A DNA stretch of 64,000 bases from Salinibacterium hongtaonis (GTDB lineage Bacteria; Actinomycetota; Actinomycetes; Actinomycetales; Microbacteriaceae), in assembly GCF_003065485.1 (NCBI RefSeq), contig NZ_CP026951.1, forward strand, positions 806,001 to 870,000, in the 5' to 3' direction. Position numbers and translations under genes: made by a program. The notes under the pieces were generated by a model. The model did no database searches and was not told the DNA's origin. It worked only from the letters and a program-made list of their open reading frames with translations. This document shows, in pieces, positions 46,468 through 55,323 of this stretch; the stretch's first letter is position 1; each line of letters starts with the position of its first letter.

Positions 46468-47813
46468 ACTGCTCCCATTGCGGCACGCCGCTGCCCGCCG
46501 GGGCCCTTTTCTGCGGCGAATGCGGCCGCCGTGCTGCCGCGCCTGCTTCCGCGCCCGGTGCCGCGCCCGGTGCCGCGTCCGGTACTGAGGTTCCGGCGCG
46601 AGACGACGCGCCGTCGCCCGGCAATGACCGGTCTGTCGGCGAGGCTCTGCCCTCCGCCGCCCCTGAGCTTGAGGGCCCGCCGCGAAGGGGAGCCGCCGGA
46701 TCATTCGGTCTGGCCGACGCGCTAGCGGATGCCGTGGCCGATACGGGCCCTGGCGGCACCCTTGAGCGCATAAGGCAATTACGCACGGCTGACCGCAGAG
46801 ATGCAGTATCGGATCCGGCCGCAGACGCCACGAAGATTCCCTCGCCACCGCAGCCCGAAGAGGAGCCGGCGGCACGGGGCCCCATAGTCTGTGCCCAGTG
46901 TGGCGCGCCTATGGCCATTGACGACATCTTCTGCGAGCAGTGCGGCTTCGTCTCCAGCGCCGTGACCGCCGCGTTCACGGGAGTGATTCCGATCGGGCCA
47001 CCCACACCGGCGGCACTGTCTTATGTCGTTGCGCCTCCGTTTGCGGCTGCCGAGTCCTCGGGTGGCGAGGGAGAACCGGCGGAGGCTGCGGTCCCGAACG
47101 CGGAGCCCGCGGTTCCGGAGGTAGAAGCTGCGGTCCCGAACGCGGAGCCCGCGGTTCCGGAGGTAGAAGCTGCGGTCCCGAACGCGGAAGCTGCCGTCGA
47201 TGATGACGAGCCTGCGCCGTTCATGCCTGCTCCGCCCACCGACTCGCGGCCGATCCCGCTGCAGCCTCCCGCAGGCATCCCTGTCCCTCTGCCGACGATG
47301 CCCGTCGGAGTCCTTCCGAGCTTTGGCCTCGTTGCTCCGGAGCCATCGGCCCCTGCCGCATTTGCGCCGCCCAGTGGTCGTGGCGTCGTAAGCGCAGCCG
47401 CCCCAGCGTTTTCTTCCGACACCGACAAAGACGATGCCGACGAGGACGACACCGAGGTCACGCGAATAGTGGCACGCAAGCCAGCGGCCGAGCGATTCGT
47501 GCTCCAGTTCAGCACAGGAGAGAGCGTCTCCGTGAGTGGCACTGGCCTGATCGGGCGCAACCCCAAGCCCGAGCCGGGGGAGTTCTTCGACCACGTGGTC
47601 AGGGTGCTCGACTCAGGCCGCTCGGTCTCCAAAACCCATCTCGAATTCGGTCAGGAGCGCGGAACCTTCTGGATTCTCGATCGCTTCTCCGGCAACGGAT
47701 CGGTCGTTCGCAACCCAGACTCCGAACCCGTTCGGTGCGATCCCGGCAAGCGGGTCATGGTTTCCCGAGGCAGCAGGGTGGAGATTGGCGAACAGTTTTT
47801 CGTGGTGAGCTAG
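46464..47813 (+). CDS. Double zinc-ribbon protein with C-terminal FHA domain
   Basis: The 449 residues start with a zinc ribbon (Cys3, Cys6, Cys17, Cys20 in CSHC and CGEC), have a second at about 140-160 (CAQC and CEQC), then a Pro/Ala/Glu-rich disordered region with a 14-residue repeat (VPNAEPAVPEVEAA). A C-terminal FHA domain follows (about 345-449): GLIGRNPKPEPG, SVSKTHLEF, SGNGSVV. Before the FHA domain is the acidic DDTEVTRIV with Thr330 and Thr333. It is probably a soluble adaptor that reads phosphothreonines made by the cluster's kinase (inference). It overlaps the previous gene by 4 bases. Confidence 0.87.
   Translation: MNCSHCGTPLPAGALFCGECGRRAAAPASAPGAAPGAASGTEVPARDDAPSPGNDRSVGEALPSAAPELEGPPRRGAAGSFGLADALADAVADTGPGGTLERIRQLRTADRRDAVSDPAADATKIPSPPQPEEEPAARGPIVCAQCGAPMAIDDIFCEQCGFVSSAVTAAFTGVIPIGPPTPAALSYVVAPPFAAAESSGGEGEPAEAAVPNAEPAVPEVEAAVPNAEPAVPEVEAAVPNAEAAVDDDEPAPFMPAPPTDSRPIPLQPPAGIPVPLPTMPVGVLPSFGLVAPEPSAPAAFAPPSGRGVVSAAAPAFSSDTDKDDADEDDTEVTRIVARKPAAERFVLQFSTGESVSVSGTGLIGRNPKPEPGEFFDHVVRVLDSGRSVSKTHLEFGQERGTFWILDRFSGNGSVVRNPDSEPVRCDPGKRVMVSRGSRVEIGEQFFVVS
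47085..47188 (+). repeat. 42-base in-frame tandem repeat, about 2.5 copies
   Basis: Two identical 42-base units (47085-47126 and 47127-47168) and a partial third (47169-47188) encode 14 residues each inside the zinc-ribbon/FHA protein. Identical units suggest recent slippage, so the linker length may vary between strains. Confidence 0.85.
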
Positions 47814-47814
47814 C

Positions 47815-47842
47815 CTCCGGCCCGCCCTCTCCGGCCCGCCCT
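47815..47842 (+). repeat. 14-base direct repeat between FHA and FtsK-like genes
   Basis: CTCCGGCCCGCCCT occurs twice back to back just after the stop of the zinc-ribbon/FHA gene. The surrounding 116-base gap is C-rich on this strand and contains no gene; no terminator is visible. Confidence 0.6.
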
Positions 47843-47929
47843 CTCCTCCCCGTCCTGCGCGTCCCCGGCTTCTGCACCAGGGGGATATGGTGCCGCACGG
47901 GGGCATGCGCCGCGTGGTGCTCTGGAGTC

Positions 47930-50923
47930 GTGAGCATTCGAATCTCCCTCCCGCGCAAACTCGACGCAGCGCCACCGTTTTCTTTTCCTTTCATGGCAAC
48001 GTTGGCGCCCGTTGCCGCATCCGTCGCAATGTGGGCGATCACGTCGTCGCCTTTCGCGCTGATGTTTGCCTTCCTCGGCCCGCTGATAGCGATCGGCAGC
48101 CTTGTCGATTCACGTCTGCAGGCGGGTCGGCGCGAGCGAAAGGAGCACGCCCGGTTCGCGGCCGAGGCAGAGGCAGCGCGCCGCGCCATTTCTCATGAGC
48201 ATGACCGCATCCGGCAGCGGATGCTCGCGGCATCGCGGTCGGCAGCAACGCTCATCCCGGCATCGGTGCACGACGCGGAGCGATGGCGCCACTCACCGGG
48301 GGCGCTGCCGTTGGTTCTCGGAACCGGTCCCGCCCCGAGCGGCATAGAGCTCGCGGGTGATGACGATCATGCTGTCGGTGGGGTCGGCGAACAGTCCGTC
48401 AGTGATGCTGGCGAAGCGCCGGCGCGGGGCAAGGGACGATCGCGTCGCCGCCGTGCGGACCGGGAGCGCGCCAGGGCGCAACTAGTTGGTGGTCTTCGAC
48501 AGGATGCCGCGCTGCTAACCCGAGCGCCCATAACGGTTGATGCGACCCTGGGAATCGGCATCTGTGGGCCATCGGTCTTGGCCAAGTCCCTGGCCCGTGC
48601 CGTCACGATCCAGCTCGCCGACAGGCTCTCGCCCGCCGATTTTGATCTCGTAGGTGGCTGGGAGCGCTGGCACACCAAGCTCCCTCACTTCCGCGCCCCG
48701 CGCGACCCCGTCGCGACCAACCGCCTCGACTTTGTTCGGCGCTCGGCAGGCCGCTCCCACGCCGAACGATTCGTTGTCGTGCTGGCTCAGACCGAAGACC
48801 AGTTGCCGAGGGAGTGCCGTGTCGGCCTTGAGGTTTCAGGGGGCGAAGTTCGCGTTCTTCGACACCCGCACCTCACGGCGGCCCACGGCGCAATCTCCTC
48901 AGTTCCTGAACTCTTTCGTGCCGAGCTGATCTCGAGAGAAGAGGCCGAGCTTTATGCCACCGTTCTTCAGCGGGCAGCCGAGTCGGAGGGTCTCGGCCCG
49001 TCACGGGAGCTGCCGGCACTCTGCGACCTCGGCTCCGTGTGGGATGTGTCGGACGACTCTCAGCGTGGCCTTTCGGTGGCCTTCGCGGTCGACGAGGGTG
49101 GCGCGGTGATTCTCGATATTGTTCGGGACGGGCCGCACGCCGTGATCGGTGGCACGACGGGCAGTGGCAAGAGCGAGCTGCTTATCTCGTGGGTGCTCGC
49201 GCTGGCTCGCCGCTACCCTCCCGACGTGGTTAACCTGCTCTTGGTCGACTTCAAGGGCGGGGCGTCCTTCGCCGATGTCGAGCAACTGCAGCACTGCGTT
49301 GGGGTCGTTACCGACCTTGATCGCGACGGTGCCGAGCGTGCGCTCGCCAGCCTGCGCGCCGAGGTGATGCATCGCGAACGAGCGCTCGCGGAGCGGGGCT
49401 TGCGGTCGATCGATGACGCAGTGTCGGCGGCAGAGGCGGGACTGCCTCGTCTCGTGGTGGTGGTTGACGAGTTCGCCGCAATGGTGAGCGATTTTCCCGA
49501 GCTGCATAGCCTGTTCTCGGATCTTGCGGCGCGGGGTCGCTCGCTCGGAATCCATCTCATTCTCTGCACGCAGAGTCCGGCGAGGGCCGTCCGGGACTCC
49601 GTCATGGCCAATTGCACCCTGCGACTCTCGCTGAGGGTCAACAACGCCCACGACAGCAGCGCCGTGATCGGAACGACGAGCGCTGCTGAGCTGCCTCAAC
49701 ATCCCGTGGGGCGGTGTCTCGTGAGCGTGGCGGGGGCACCTCCCCGGCTCGTTCAGGTGGCCCAGGCCGCGCAGGGCGATGCGCTGGATGTCGTTAGGCG
49801 CTGGGGCGGAGTGCTCCCGGCGCGACGGCCGTGGCTGCCGAGCCTGCCCGCAGTCGTGAGCGGTGAGACGCTGCAGCGCGCGGCAGAGCTCGAGGGAGTT
49901 GCCGTCGGTTCGACTGCCTTCGGCATTCTGGATCGCCCGCAGAGTCAAAGCCAGCCCGTGGCGGTGTGGAACCCGCGCGAGCACGGAACGGTTCTTGTTG
50001 TCGGCGGGCACGGGGTGGGCAAGACGAGCGCACTGGCCGCTCTGGCTGGCGAAGGCCCGGCTACCTGGCTGACGGGGGATATCGAGGAGTTGTGGGACGG
50101 GCTGGTTGCCCTCACCGGCGCGCTGTTGGGTGCCGAAAGATCGCAGACCACGGTGATCGTCGACGATCTGGATGCCATCCTCGCGCGCTGTCCAGACCCC
50201 TGGGCACCGGCGCTCGCCGACATGCTCACTACGCTGCTGCGCGACGGCCCACCCTCAGGACTCCGGATTGCACTCTCGGCACAGCGGCTCACGCCTGTCG
50301 TGCAGTCTCTGGCGTCGCTGTGCGACACCAGGCTCATTCTTCGCATGCCGTCACGCCAAGACCACCTGCTGGCGGGCGGGCAGGGGGCGGAATATGACGC
50401 TTCTGCGGTCAGAGGCCGAGGGTGGTGGCGGGGCGAGCGAGTGCAGGTTGTGGCGGCGGGTGCGCCCGCTCCACGGCAACCACTCGCTCCGGCCACGGCA
50501 CGGATGGGCGCCTCCGAGGGTGACGATGACCGGAGTGCACCATCCGCTCGCCTCGACTTCGCCACCTGCGCCGAGCGCGGTCTCGTCGTGGTCACGAACC
50601 GCCCCGTCGCCGTCACGTCGGTTCTGTGCAGGCTCTATCCGGGAGCCCCCGTCATCTCTCGCCTCGACACCCTCCCGCGGTTGGAGGAGCTCGCGGGCGC
50701 CTTCGTCGTGGCAGACCCGAGCACCTGGCAGGGGGCATGGCTAGCCCTCTCCGAGCTGCGCTCGCGCATGCCCGTAGTTTTCGATCGGTGTTCCGCATCG
50801 GAGTTTCGCCTGGTCTCCGGCAACGCTCTGCTGCCACCGCCGCTCGCCGGCCGAGGAGGGGGCGCATGGCTACTCACCGGCGAAGGAGAACCCCGTCGGG
50901 TGCAGATGCCGGAGGGGCTCTGA
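47930..50923 (+). CDS. FtsK/SpoIIIE (EccC-type) membrane ATPase with two ATPase domains
   Basis: From a GTG at 47930 the protein has 997 residues; the start is uncertain because the GGAG is only 2 bases away (an ATG at 47994 would cut into the first helix). Two membrane helices (about 22-62) are followed by a charged region and an FtsK-type ATPase with Walker A IGGTTGSGKSELL (about 405-417) and Walker B LVVVVDEFAAMV. A second domain has GGHGVGKTSALAAL (about 690-703) and TVIVDDLDAIL. This is the EccC/EssC layout of type VII secretion motors, with fewer ATPase modules. No WXG100, EccB, EccD, EccE or mycosin gene is in the window. Confidence 0.88.
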   Translation: MSIRISLPRKLDAAPPFSFPFMATLAPVAASVAMWAITSSPFALMFAFLGPLIAIGSLVDSRLQAGRRERKEHARFAAEAEAARRAISHEHDRIRQRMLAASRSAATLIPASVHDAERWRHSPGALPLVLGTGPAPSGIELAGDDDHAVGGVGEQSVSDAGEAPARGKGRSRRRRADRERARAQLVGGLRQDAALLTRAPITVDATLGIGICGPSVLAKSLARAVTIQLADRLSPADFDLVGGWERWHTKLPHFRAPRDPVATNRLDFVRRSAGRSHAERFVVVLAQTEDQLPRECRVGLEVSGGEVRVLRHPHLTAAHGAISSVPELFRAELISREEAELYATVLQRAAESEGLGPSRELPALCDLGSVWDVSDDSQRGLSVAFAVDEGGAVILDIVRDGPHAVIGGTTGSGKSELLISWVLALARRYPPDVVNLLLVDFKGGASFADVEQLQHCVGVVTDLDRDGAERALASLRAEVMHRERALAERGLRSIDDAVSAAEAGLPRLVVVVDEFAAMVSDFPELHSLFSDLAARGRSLGIHLILCTQSPARAVRDSVMANCTLRLSLRVNNAHDSSAVIGTTSAAELPQHPVGRCLVSVAGAPPRLVQVAQAAQGDALDVVRRWGGVLPARRPWLPSLPAVVSGETLQRAAELEGVAVGSTAFGILDRPQSQSQPVAVWNPREHGTVLVVGGHGVGKTSALAALAGEGPATWLTGDIEELWDGLVALTGALLGAERSQTTVIVDDLDAILARCPDPWAPALADMLTTLLRDGPPSGLRIALSAQRLTPVVQSLASLCDTRLILRMPSRQDHLLAGGQGAEYDASAVRGRGWWRGERVQVVAAGAPAPRQPLAPATARMGASEGDDDRSAPSARLDFATCAERGLVVVTNRPVAVTSVLCRLYPGAPVISRLDTLPRLEELAGAFVVADPSTWQGAWLALSELRSRMPVVFDRCSASEFRLVSGNALLPPPLAGRGGGAWLLTGEGEPRRVQMPEGL

Positions 50924-50942
50924 TCGAGCAAGCGGCATTTAG

Positions 50943-50971
50943 TTGACAACCTCAATCATTGAACTTATCGT
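50943..50971 (+). promoter_or_regulatory. Promoter and operator of the acyl-CoA synthetase gene
   Basis: TTGACA (50943-50948), 17 bases, TATCGT (50966-50971): the best -35/-10 pair in the window. The -35 lies in a perfect palindrome GTTGACAAC (50942-50950), and a second, TCAATCATTGA (50952-50962), fills the spacer. A repressor bound there would block the polymerase. Confidence 0.65.
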
Positions 50972-51048
50972 GTAAATGTGGGACCGGGTCCCGATGGATT
51001 ACCGTGACTCCTCAGCGGGTCGTCACCAGTCTGCAAGAGAAGGATTCG

Positions 51049-52638
51049 ATGAAGAATCAGGGAATCGGTTCGTGGTTGCGTCGCAGGCTCGCCAAGTCGG
51101 GAGACAAAGCCGCCATCGTGTTTGTCGATCGGACCACGACGTACCGCGAGCTGTACGAGCGCAGCGAGCAACTCGCATCTGCCCTTGCGGCCAGGGGAGT
51201 GGGGCCCGGTGGTCGAGTTGCCTACTTCGGTGAAAACCACAGCGCTTTTCTCGACACAATGTTCGCCGCCGCCAGCATGGGAGCGATCTTCGTTCCGCTG
51301 AACTCGCGTCTAGCCGCTCCCGAGATCGCCTACGCGCTTGCGGATTCCGGAGCCACCGTACTGATCCATCCCGAGGCCGTCGGCGCGGTAGCGGCGGTCG
51401 CCGTCCGCGGCAGCGGAGTCACGCACCGCATCATCGTTGAGGATGCCCCGGGCGCGACAGCCTCGACAACGCCGGTCGGGGTAATCGACCCCGGCTCTGA
51501 CGCGGGCCCTGTGCCAGCGATTGTCGTGGAGCAATTTGACGATGTCGTCGCCAGTGGCGTGGTCGACCCCGTCGATATCGTCATCACCCTGGATGACCCC
51601 GCCATAATCCTCTACACCTCCGGCACGACAGGCATGCCCAAGGGAGCGCTGCTCAGCCACGGCAACCTCACCTGGAACAGCATCAATGTGCTCGTCGACT
51701 ACGACTACGCGACCACGGATGTTGCACTCATGATCTCGCCGCTCTTTCATGTCGCCTCCCTCGGCATGGGCCTGTTGCCCGCCCTCCTCAAGGGGGCAAC
51801 CGTCGTGCTCGAGCCCCGCTTCGACCCGGCAAGGGTTCTGCAGCTCATAGAGGAGCACCGCATCACCAACATCAGCGGCGTGCCGACGACGTTTCAGATG
51901 CTGTGCGAGCATCCCGACTGGGCCTCGGCCGATATCAGCTCGCTCAAGACGCTCACCTGCGGCGGGTCTGCCGTGCCCCTCCGTGTGCTTGACGCCTATG
52001 AGCAGAGGGGTCTCGGCTTCTCGGGCGGATATGGCATGACCGAATCATCGCCGGGCGTCACGAGCCTGTCTGCCGACCGCAGCCGCGAAAAGGCTGGTTC
52101 GGCCGGGCTTCCCCACTTCTTCACCGACATGCGCATCGTCGACGCAGACGGGCAGGATGTCACGGCGGGTGAGGTGGGCGAGATTCTGGTGCAGGGGCCC
52201 AACGTCATCCGCGAATACTGGAACCGCCCCGAGGCCAATGCCGAAGCGTTCACAGATGCGACCTGGCTGCGCACGGGCGACATGGGCTACACCGATGTCG
52301 ACGGCTTTCTGTTCATTGCTGACCGCATCAAAGACATGATCATCTCGGGCGGCGAGAACATCTATCCGGTTCAGGTCGAGGCCGTCATTCGCGAGCTTGA
52401 TGCCGTGGCCGATGTTGCGGTGATCGGCGTGCCCGATGAGCGCTGGGGTGAGGTGCCGGTGGCCATCGTCACGGTGCGCGCGGGTCATGCGGTCACAGAA
52501 GATACGGTTCAGGAGCATCTGCGGGGCCGCATTGCCCGCTACAAGACCCCGAAGCGTGTGATCGTCGTGGATGAGATGCCGCGAACCGCGAGCGGGAAGG
52601 TTCGCAAGGCAGATCTGCGGGCGACATTCGGAGCGTAA
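51049..52638 (+). CDS. Acyl-CoA synthetase (AMP-binding, long-chain fatty acid type)
   Basis: This ANL-superfamily enzyme activates a carboxylic acid to acyl-AMP and then to acyl-CoA. The ATG at 51049 with AGAAGGA upstream gives 529 residues. Motifs: ILYTSGTTGMPKGALLSH (P-loop), GGYGMTESSPG, YTDVDGFLFIADRIKDMI with the hinge, and PRTASGKVRKADLR with the catalytic lysine. The chain length it accepts cannot be told. It begins a new transcription unit behind a strong promoter with palindromes, independent of the preceding cluster. Confidence 0.92.
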   Translation: MKNQGIGSWLRRRLAKSGDKAAIVFVDRTTTYRELYERSEQLASALAARGVGPGGRVAYFGENHSAFLDTMFAAASMGAIFVPLNSRLAAPEIAYALADSGATVLIHPEAVGAVAAVAVRGSGVTHRIIVEDAPGATASTTPVGVIDPGSDAGPVPAIVVEQFDDVVASGVVDPVDIVITLDDPAIILYTSGTTGMPKGALLSHGNLTWNSINVLVDYDYATTDVALMISPLFHVASLGMGLLPALLKGATVVLEPRFDPARVLQLIEEHRITNISGVPTTFQMLCEHPDWASADISSLKTLTCGGSAVPLRVLDAYEQRGLGFSGGYGMTESSPGVTSLSADRSREKAGSAGLPHFFTDMRIVDADGQDVTAGEVGEILVQGPNVIREYWNRPEANAEAFTDATWLRTGDMGYTDVDGFLFIADRIKDMIISGGENIYPVQVEAVIRELDAVADVAVIGVPDERWGEVPVAIVTVRAGHAVTEDTVQEHLRGRIARYKTPKRVIVVDEMPRTASGKVRKADLRATFGA

Positions 52639-52706
52639 TCGGGCGGCCAGCGCGATGCGGGCCCATGTCCCGGGCAGCGACCGGCCCGCAAGCGGGGAGC
52701 AGGCTT

Positions 52707-52712
52707 TAGGCT
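52707..52712 (+). promoter_or_regulatory. Candidate leaderless promoter (-10) of osmC
   Basis: TAGGCT ends 7 bases before the GTG at 52720, which has no Shine-Dalgarno. It is identical to the hexamer before the FHA gene at 32750. Confidence 0.5.
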
Positions 52713-52719
52713 GGGTGGT

Positions 52720-53190
52720 GTGAACCTCGAACACCACTACGCCGTCGGCCTTGAATGGACCGGGAACCGGGGTGCTGGCACCGAAAGCTATCGCGCCTAC
52801 GGCCGCGATCACACCGTCACGGCACAGGGTAAACCGTCGATCAACGGCTCGGCAGACCGCACATTCCACGGAGACGCCGACCGGTGGAACCCCGAGGAGA
52901 TGCTGCTTGCCGCTCTCAGCCAGTGCCACATGCTCAGCTATCTGCATGTCGCCGCGAGCAGGGGAATCGTCGTCACCGATTACCGTGATTCCGCTGTGGG
53001 AACGATGAAGCAGGGTGCCGATGGTGGCGGGCAGTTCGTTTCAGCGGTTCTGCATCCCGCGGTCACGATCGCAGATCCGGCTCAGCTCGACGACGCCATC
53101 GATGCACATCGAGAGGCGAGCAAAAAGTGCTTCATCGCAGCATCCGTGAACTTTCCCGTGACCCACGAACCGACGGTCGAGGCGGCGTGA
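52720..53190 (+). CDS. OsmC-family peroxiredoxin-like protein
   Basis: This 156-residue OsmC/Ohr-fold protein would reduce organic hydroperoxides with two cysteines. These are in LSQCHMLSYLHVA (peroxidatic) and KKCFIAASVNFPV (resolving). The N-terminal half is beta-rich with WNPEEMLLAALSQCH. It belongs to the YhfA/OsmC side rather than classical Ohr. Its stop overlaps the start of the FKBP gene. Confidence 0.88.
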   Translation: MNLEHHYAVGLEWTGNRGAGTESYRAYGRDHTVTAQGKPSINGSADRTFHGDADRWNPEEMLLAALSQCHMLSYLHVAASRGIVVTDYRDSAVGTMKQGADGGGQFVSAVLHPAVTIADPAQLDDAIDAHREASKKCFIAASVNFPVTHEPTVEAA

Positions 53191-54161
53191 TGATCCAACG
53201 CACGCTCCGCCGCAGTGTCGCTGGGCTCGCGGTTCTCGTGGGTGCTGCGCTCCTGGTATCCGGATGCCAGTCGCCGCCAGAGCGGGCTGAGGCTGGCTCT
53301 GGGTGCGCTCCTTCTGGCCCTGCCTCGCAGAGTGTTTCGGCCACGGGCGACCTGTTCGCCGTTCCCGAGGTCGATTTTCCGGCGGGGCTTTCACCGCTGA
53401 CCACTGAGCGCACGATCCTCGTCGAGGGCAGTGGCGAGGAGATCGCTCAGGGGGACCTCGTCACGCTTGACTTCGTGGCGTATAACGGCCGAACGGGTGA
53501 ACAGCTTGAGGTCACGGGTTACGGTGCGGATGGCGTCGGCCGCACGGTGATCACCCTCGACAGCACCAATGCCATGCCTGGGCTGAGGCGCGCCCTGCTG
53601 TGCGCCCCCGCTGGCTCCCGCATCGCGGCCGTCGTGCCGGCGGCGGATGCCTATGGTTCCACCGTGACACCGCGGGGTCTCGATGCTGGCGACCCCCTGA
53701 TCATGGTGATCGATGTCGTGTCACTCGCGGGGGACCGTGCCGAGGGTTCCACGGTCGAGGCATTGCCCGGTTTTCCTGACGTCACCGAGTCCCAAGACGG
53801 CAAGCCCGTCATCGGCGTGCCGTTGACAGCGGCACCACCGGAGCTCGCGGTGCAGCAGGTCATTGTGGGCACCGGTCCTGCTGTGCGGCCGGGCTCCGAT
53901 GTGGTCGTCAAGTATGTCGGCGTGCTGTGGCGAACCGGTCTGTCGTTCGCCGACACCTGGATCAATCCGGCGCGCACGCCTGTATCGCTCGAGACCCTGC
54001 TCCCGGGCGTCGCCCAGGCCATCATCGGGCAGCCCGTCGGTTCACGGGTGGTCGTCGTGGTTCCGCCCGCGCTTGGCTATGGCCCAGACGGCGATGTCGC
54101 GGCGGGGGTTTCGGGTTCAGACACGCTCGTTTTCGCCGTCGATATTCTCGCCTCGACCTAG
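53190..54161 (+). CDS. Lipoprotein with two FKBP-type peptidyl-prolyl isomerase domains
   Basis: The 323-residue protein starts with a lipoprotein signal peptide whose lipobox LVSGC puts the lipid-modified cysteine at about residue 27. Two FKBP domains follow (about 85-185 and 220-320), recognisable by [39 protein letters not shown] and [13 protein letters not shown] with [17 protein letters not shown]. It would help fold secreted proteins at the outer face of the membrane. The ATG at 53190 or the GTG at 53187, both touching the osmC stop, are possible starts. Confidence 0.88.
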   Translation: MIQRTLRRSVAGLAVLVGAALLVSGCQSPPERAEAGSGCAPSGPASQSVSATGDLFAVPEVDFPAGLSPLTTERTILVEGSGEEIAQGDLVTLDFVAYNGRTGEQLEVTGYGADGVGRTVITLDSTNAMPGLRRALLCAPAGSRIAAVVPAADAYGSTVTPRGLDAGDPLIMVIDVVSLAGDRAEGSTVEALPGFPDVTESQDGKPVIGVPLTAAPPELAVQQVIVGTGPAVRPGSDVVVKYVGVLWRTGLSFADTWINPARTPVSLETLLPGVAQAIIGQPVGSRVVVVVPPALGYGPDGDVAAGVSGSDTLVFAVDILAST

Positions 54162-54189
54162 CCGCCAGCCCGCCCTCTCAGGAGTCCTC

Positions 54190-55272
54190 ATGCGTCGCGT
54201 CATCATCCTCGGTTCGACCGGTTCGATCGGGGTTCAAGCCCTCGATGTGATCGCGGCCAACCGTGATCGCTTCGAGGTTGTCGGTCTCACTGCGGGAACG
54301 AATGCCGACGCGCTCGCCGGCCAGGCCGCCGCGTTCGGTGTCGCTGACACAGCGCTGGGGGCCGAAGATTCTGTGGCGCTCATCGAGTCCGTGGCTGCCG
54401 ATGTGGTGCTCAACGGAATCACGGGGTCCGTGGGCCTGCGGCCAACGCTGGCAGCGCTGCGCAGTGGGGCGACCCTCGCGTTGGCCAACAAAGAGAGCCT
54501 CATTGTGGGCGGCGAGCTGGTGACGGATGCTGCCGCACCCGGCCAGATCGTCCCCGTCGACTCCGAGCACTCGGCGATCGCTCAAGCTTTGGCGTCGGGC
54601 ACGGCGGCGGAGGTGCAGCGCCTCGTGCTCACAGCATCCGGTGGGCCATTCCGCGGCTTTACTCGCGAGCAGCTCGCGGCGGTCACCCCTCAGCAGGCGC
54701 TCGCGCATCCGACGTGGGACATGGGTCTCGTGGTCACCACGAACTCCGCGACCCTCGTGAACAAGGGGCTTGAGGTCATCGAGGCCCACCACCTCTTCGG
54801 CGTCGACTATGACCACATCGATGTCACGGTGCATCCGCAGTCGATCGTGCACTCGATGGTCGAGTTTGTCGACGGCTCAACGATGGCCCAGGCGTCGCCT
54901 CCCGACATGCGACTGCCGATCTCGCTCGGCCTCGACTGGCCGCACAGGGTGGCCGGGGTGGGTCGACCGCTCGACTGGACCACAGTGCAGAACTGGACTT
55001 TCGAGCCTCTCGACTCCGAGGCGTTCCCCGCCGTTGAGTTGGCGAAGCGGGTCGGGCGCCTCGGGGCCACATTTCCCGCTGTGTTCAACGCGGCCAACGA
55101 GCAGGCTGTCGAGGCGTTCCATGCTGGCGCCATCGCCTTTCTCGACATCCTCGATATCGTCACGGAGGTCGTCGATCGGCACGAGCCGCTCGAGATGACG
55201 CTCGAGGGAGTTCTCGAGGCCGAGCGGTGGGCGCGAGTGCAGGCCGATGCCGCGGTGGCGGCGCGCGCATAG
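54190..55272 (+). CDS. dxr: 1-deoxy-D-xylulose 5-phosphate reductoisomerase
   Basis: Dxr converts DXP to MEP with NADPH, the committed step of the MEP isoprenoid pathway. The ATG at 54190 after AGGAG gives 360 residues. NADPH-binding [13 protein letters not shown] at the N-terminus, [13 protein letters not shown], and the metal-site [13 protein letters not shown] are present. It shares a strand and neighbourhood with ispG, interrupted by rseP and a minus-strand thiolase. Confidence 0.96.
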   Translation: MRRVIILGSTGSIGVQALDVIAANRDRFEVVGLTAGTNADALAGQAAAFGVADTALGAEDSVALIESVAADVVLNGITGSVGLRPTLAALRSGATLALANKESLIVGGELVTDAAAPGQIVPVDSEHSAIAQALASGTAAEVQRLVLTASGGPFRGFTREQLAAVTPQQALAHPTWDMGLVVTTNSATLVNKGLEVIEAHHLFGVDYDHIDVTVHPQSIVHSMVEFVDGSTMAQASPPDMRLPISLGLDWPHRVAGVGRPLDWTTVQNWTFEPLDSEAFPAVELAKRVGRLGATFPAVFNAANEQAVEAFHAGAIAFLDILDIVTEVVDRHEPLEMTLEGVLEAERWARVQADAAVAARA

Positions 55273-55309
55273 GCGCAGCCGCCATTCGGTCGGCTCCGAG
55301 CATCCGCCC

Positions 55310-55315
55310 GATATC
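55310..55315 (+). promoter_or_regulatory. Candidate leaderless promoter (-10) of rseP
   Basis: TATCCT ends 8 bases before the GTG at 55324, which lacks a Shine-Dalgarno. Confidence 0.45.
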
Positions 55316-55323
55316 CTGGGCGC

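Noticed and set aside
47735-47929. A 65-codon upstream extension of the FtsK-like protein
   Set aside because: It overlaps the FHA gene and has cysteine-rich, non-helical sequence; family-like sequence starts at about 47930.
50924-51048. A small WXG100-type gene next to the FtsK-like motor
   Set aside because: No open frame of about 100 codons with a central WxG fits; the gap holds only a promoter and leader.
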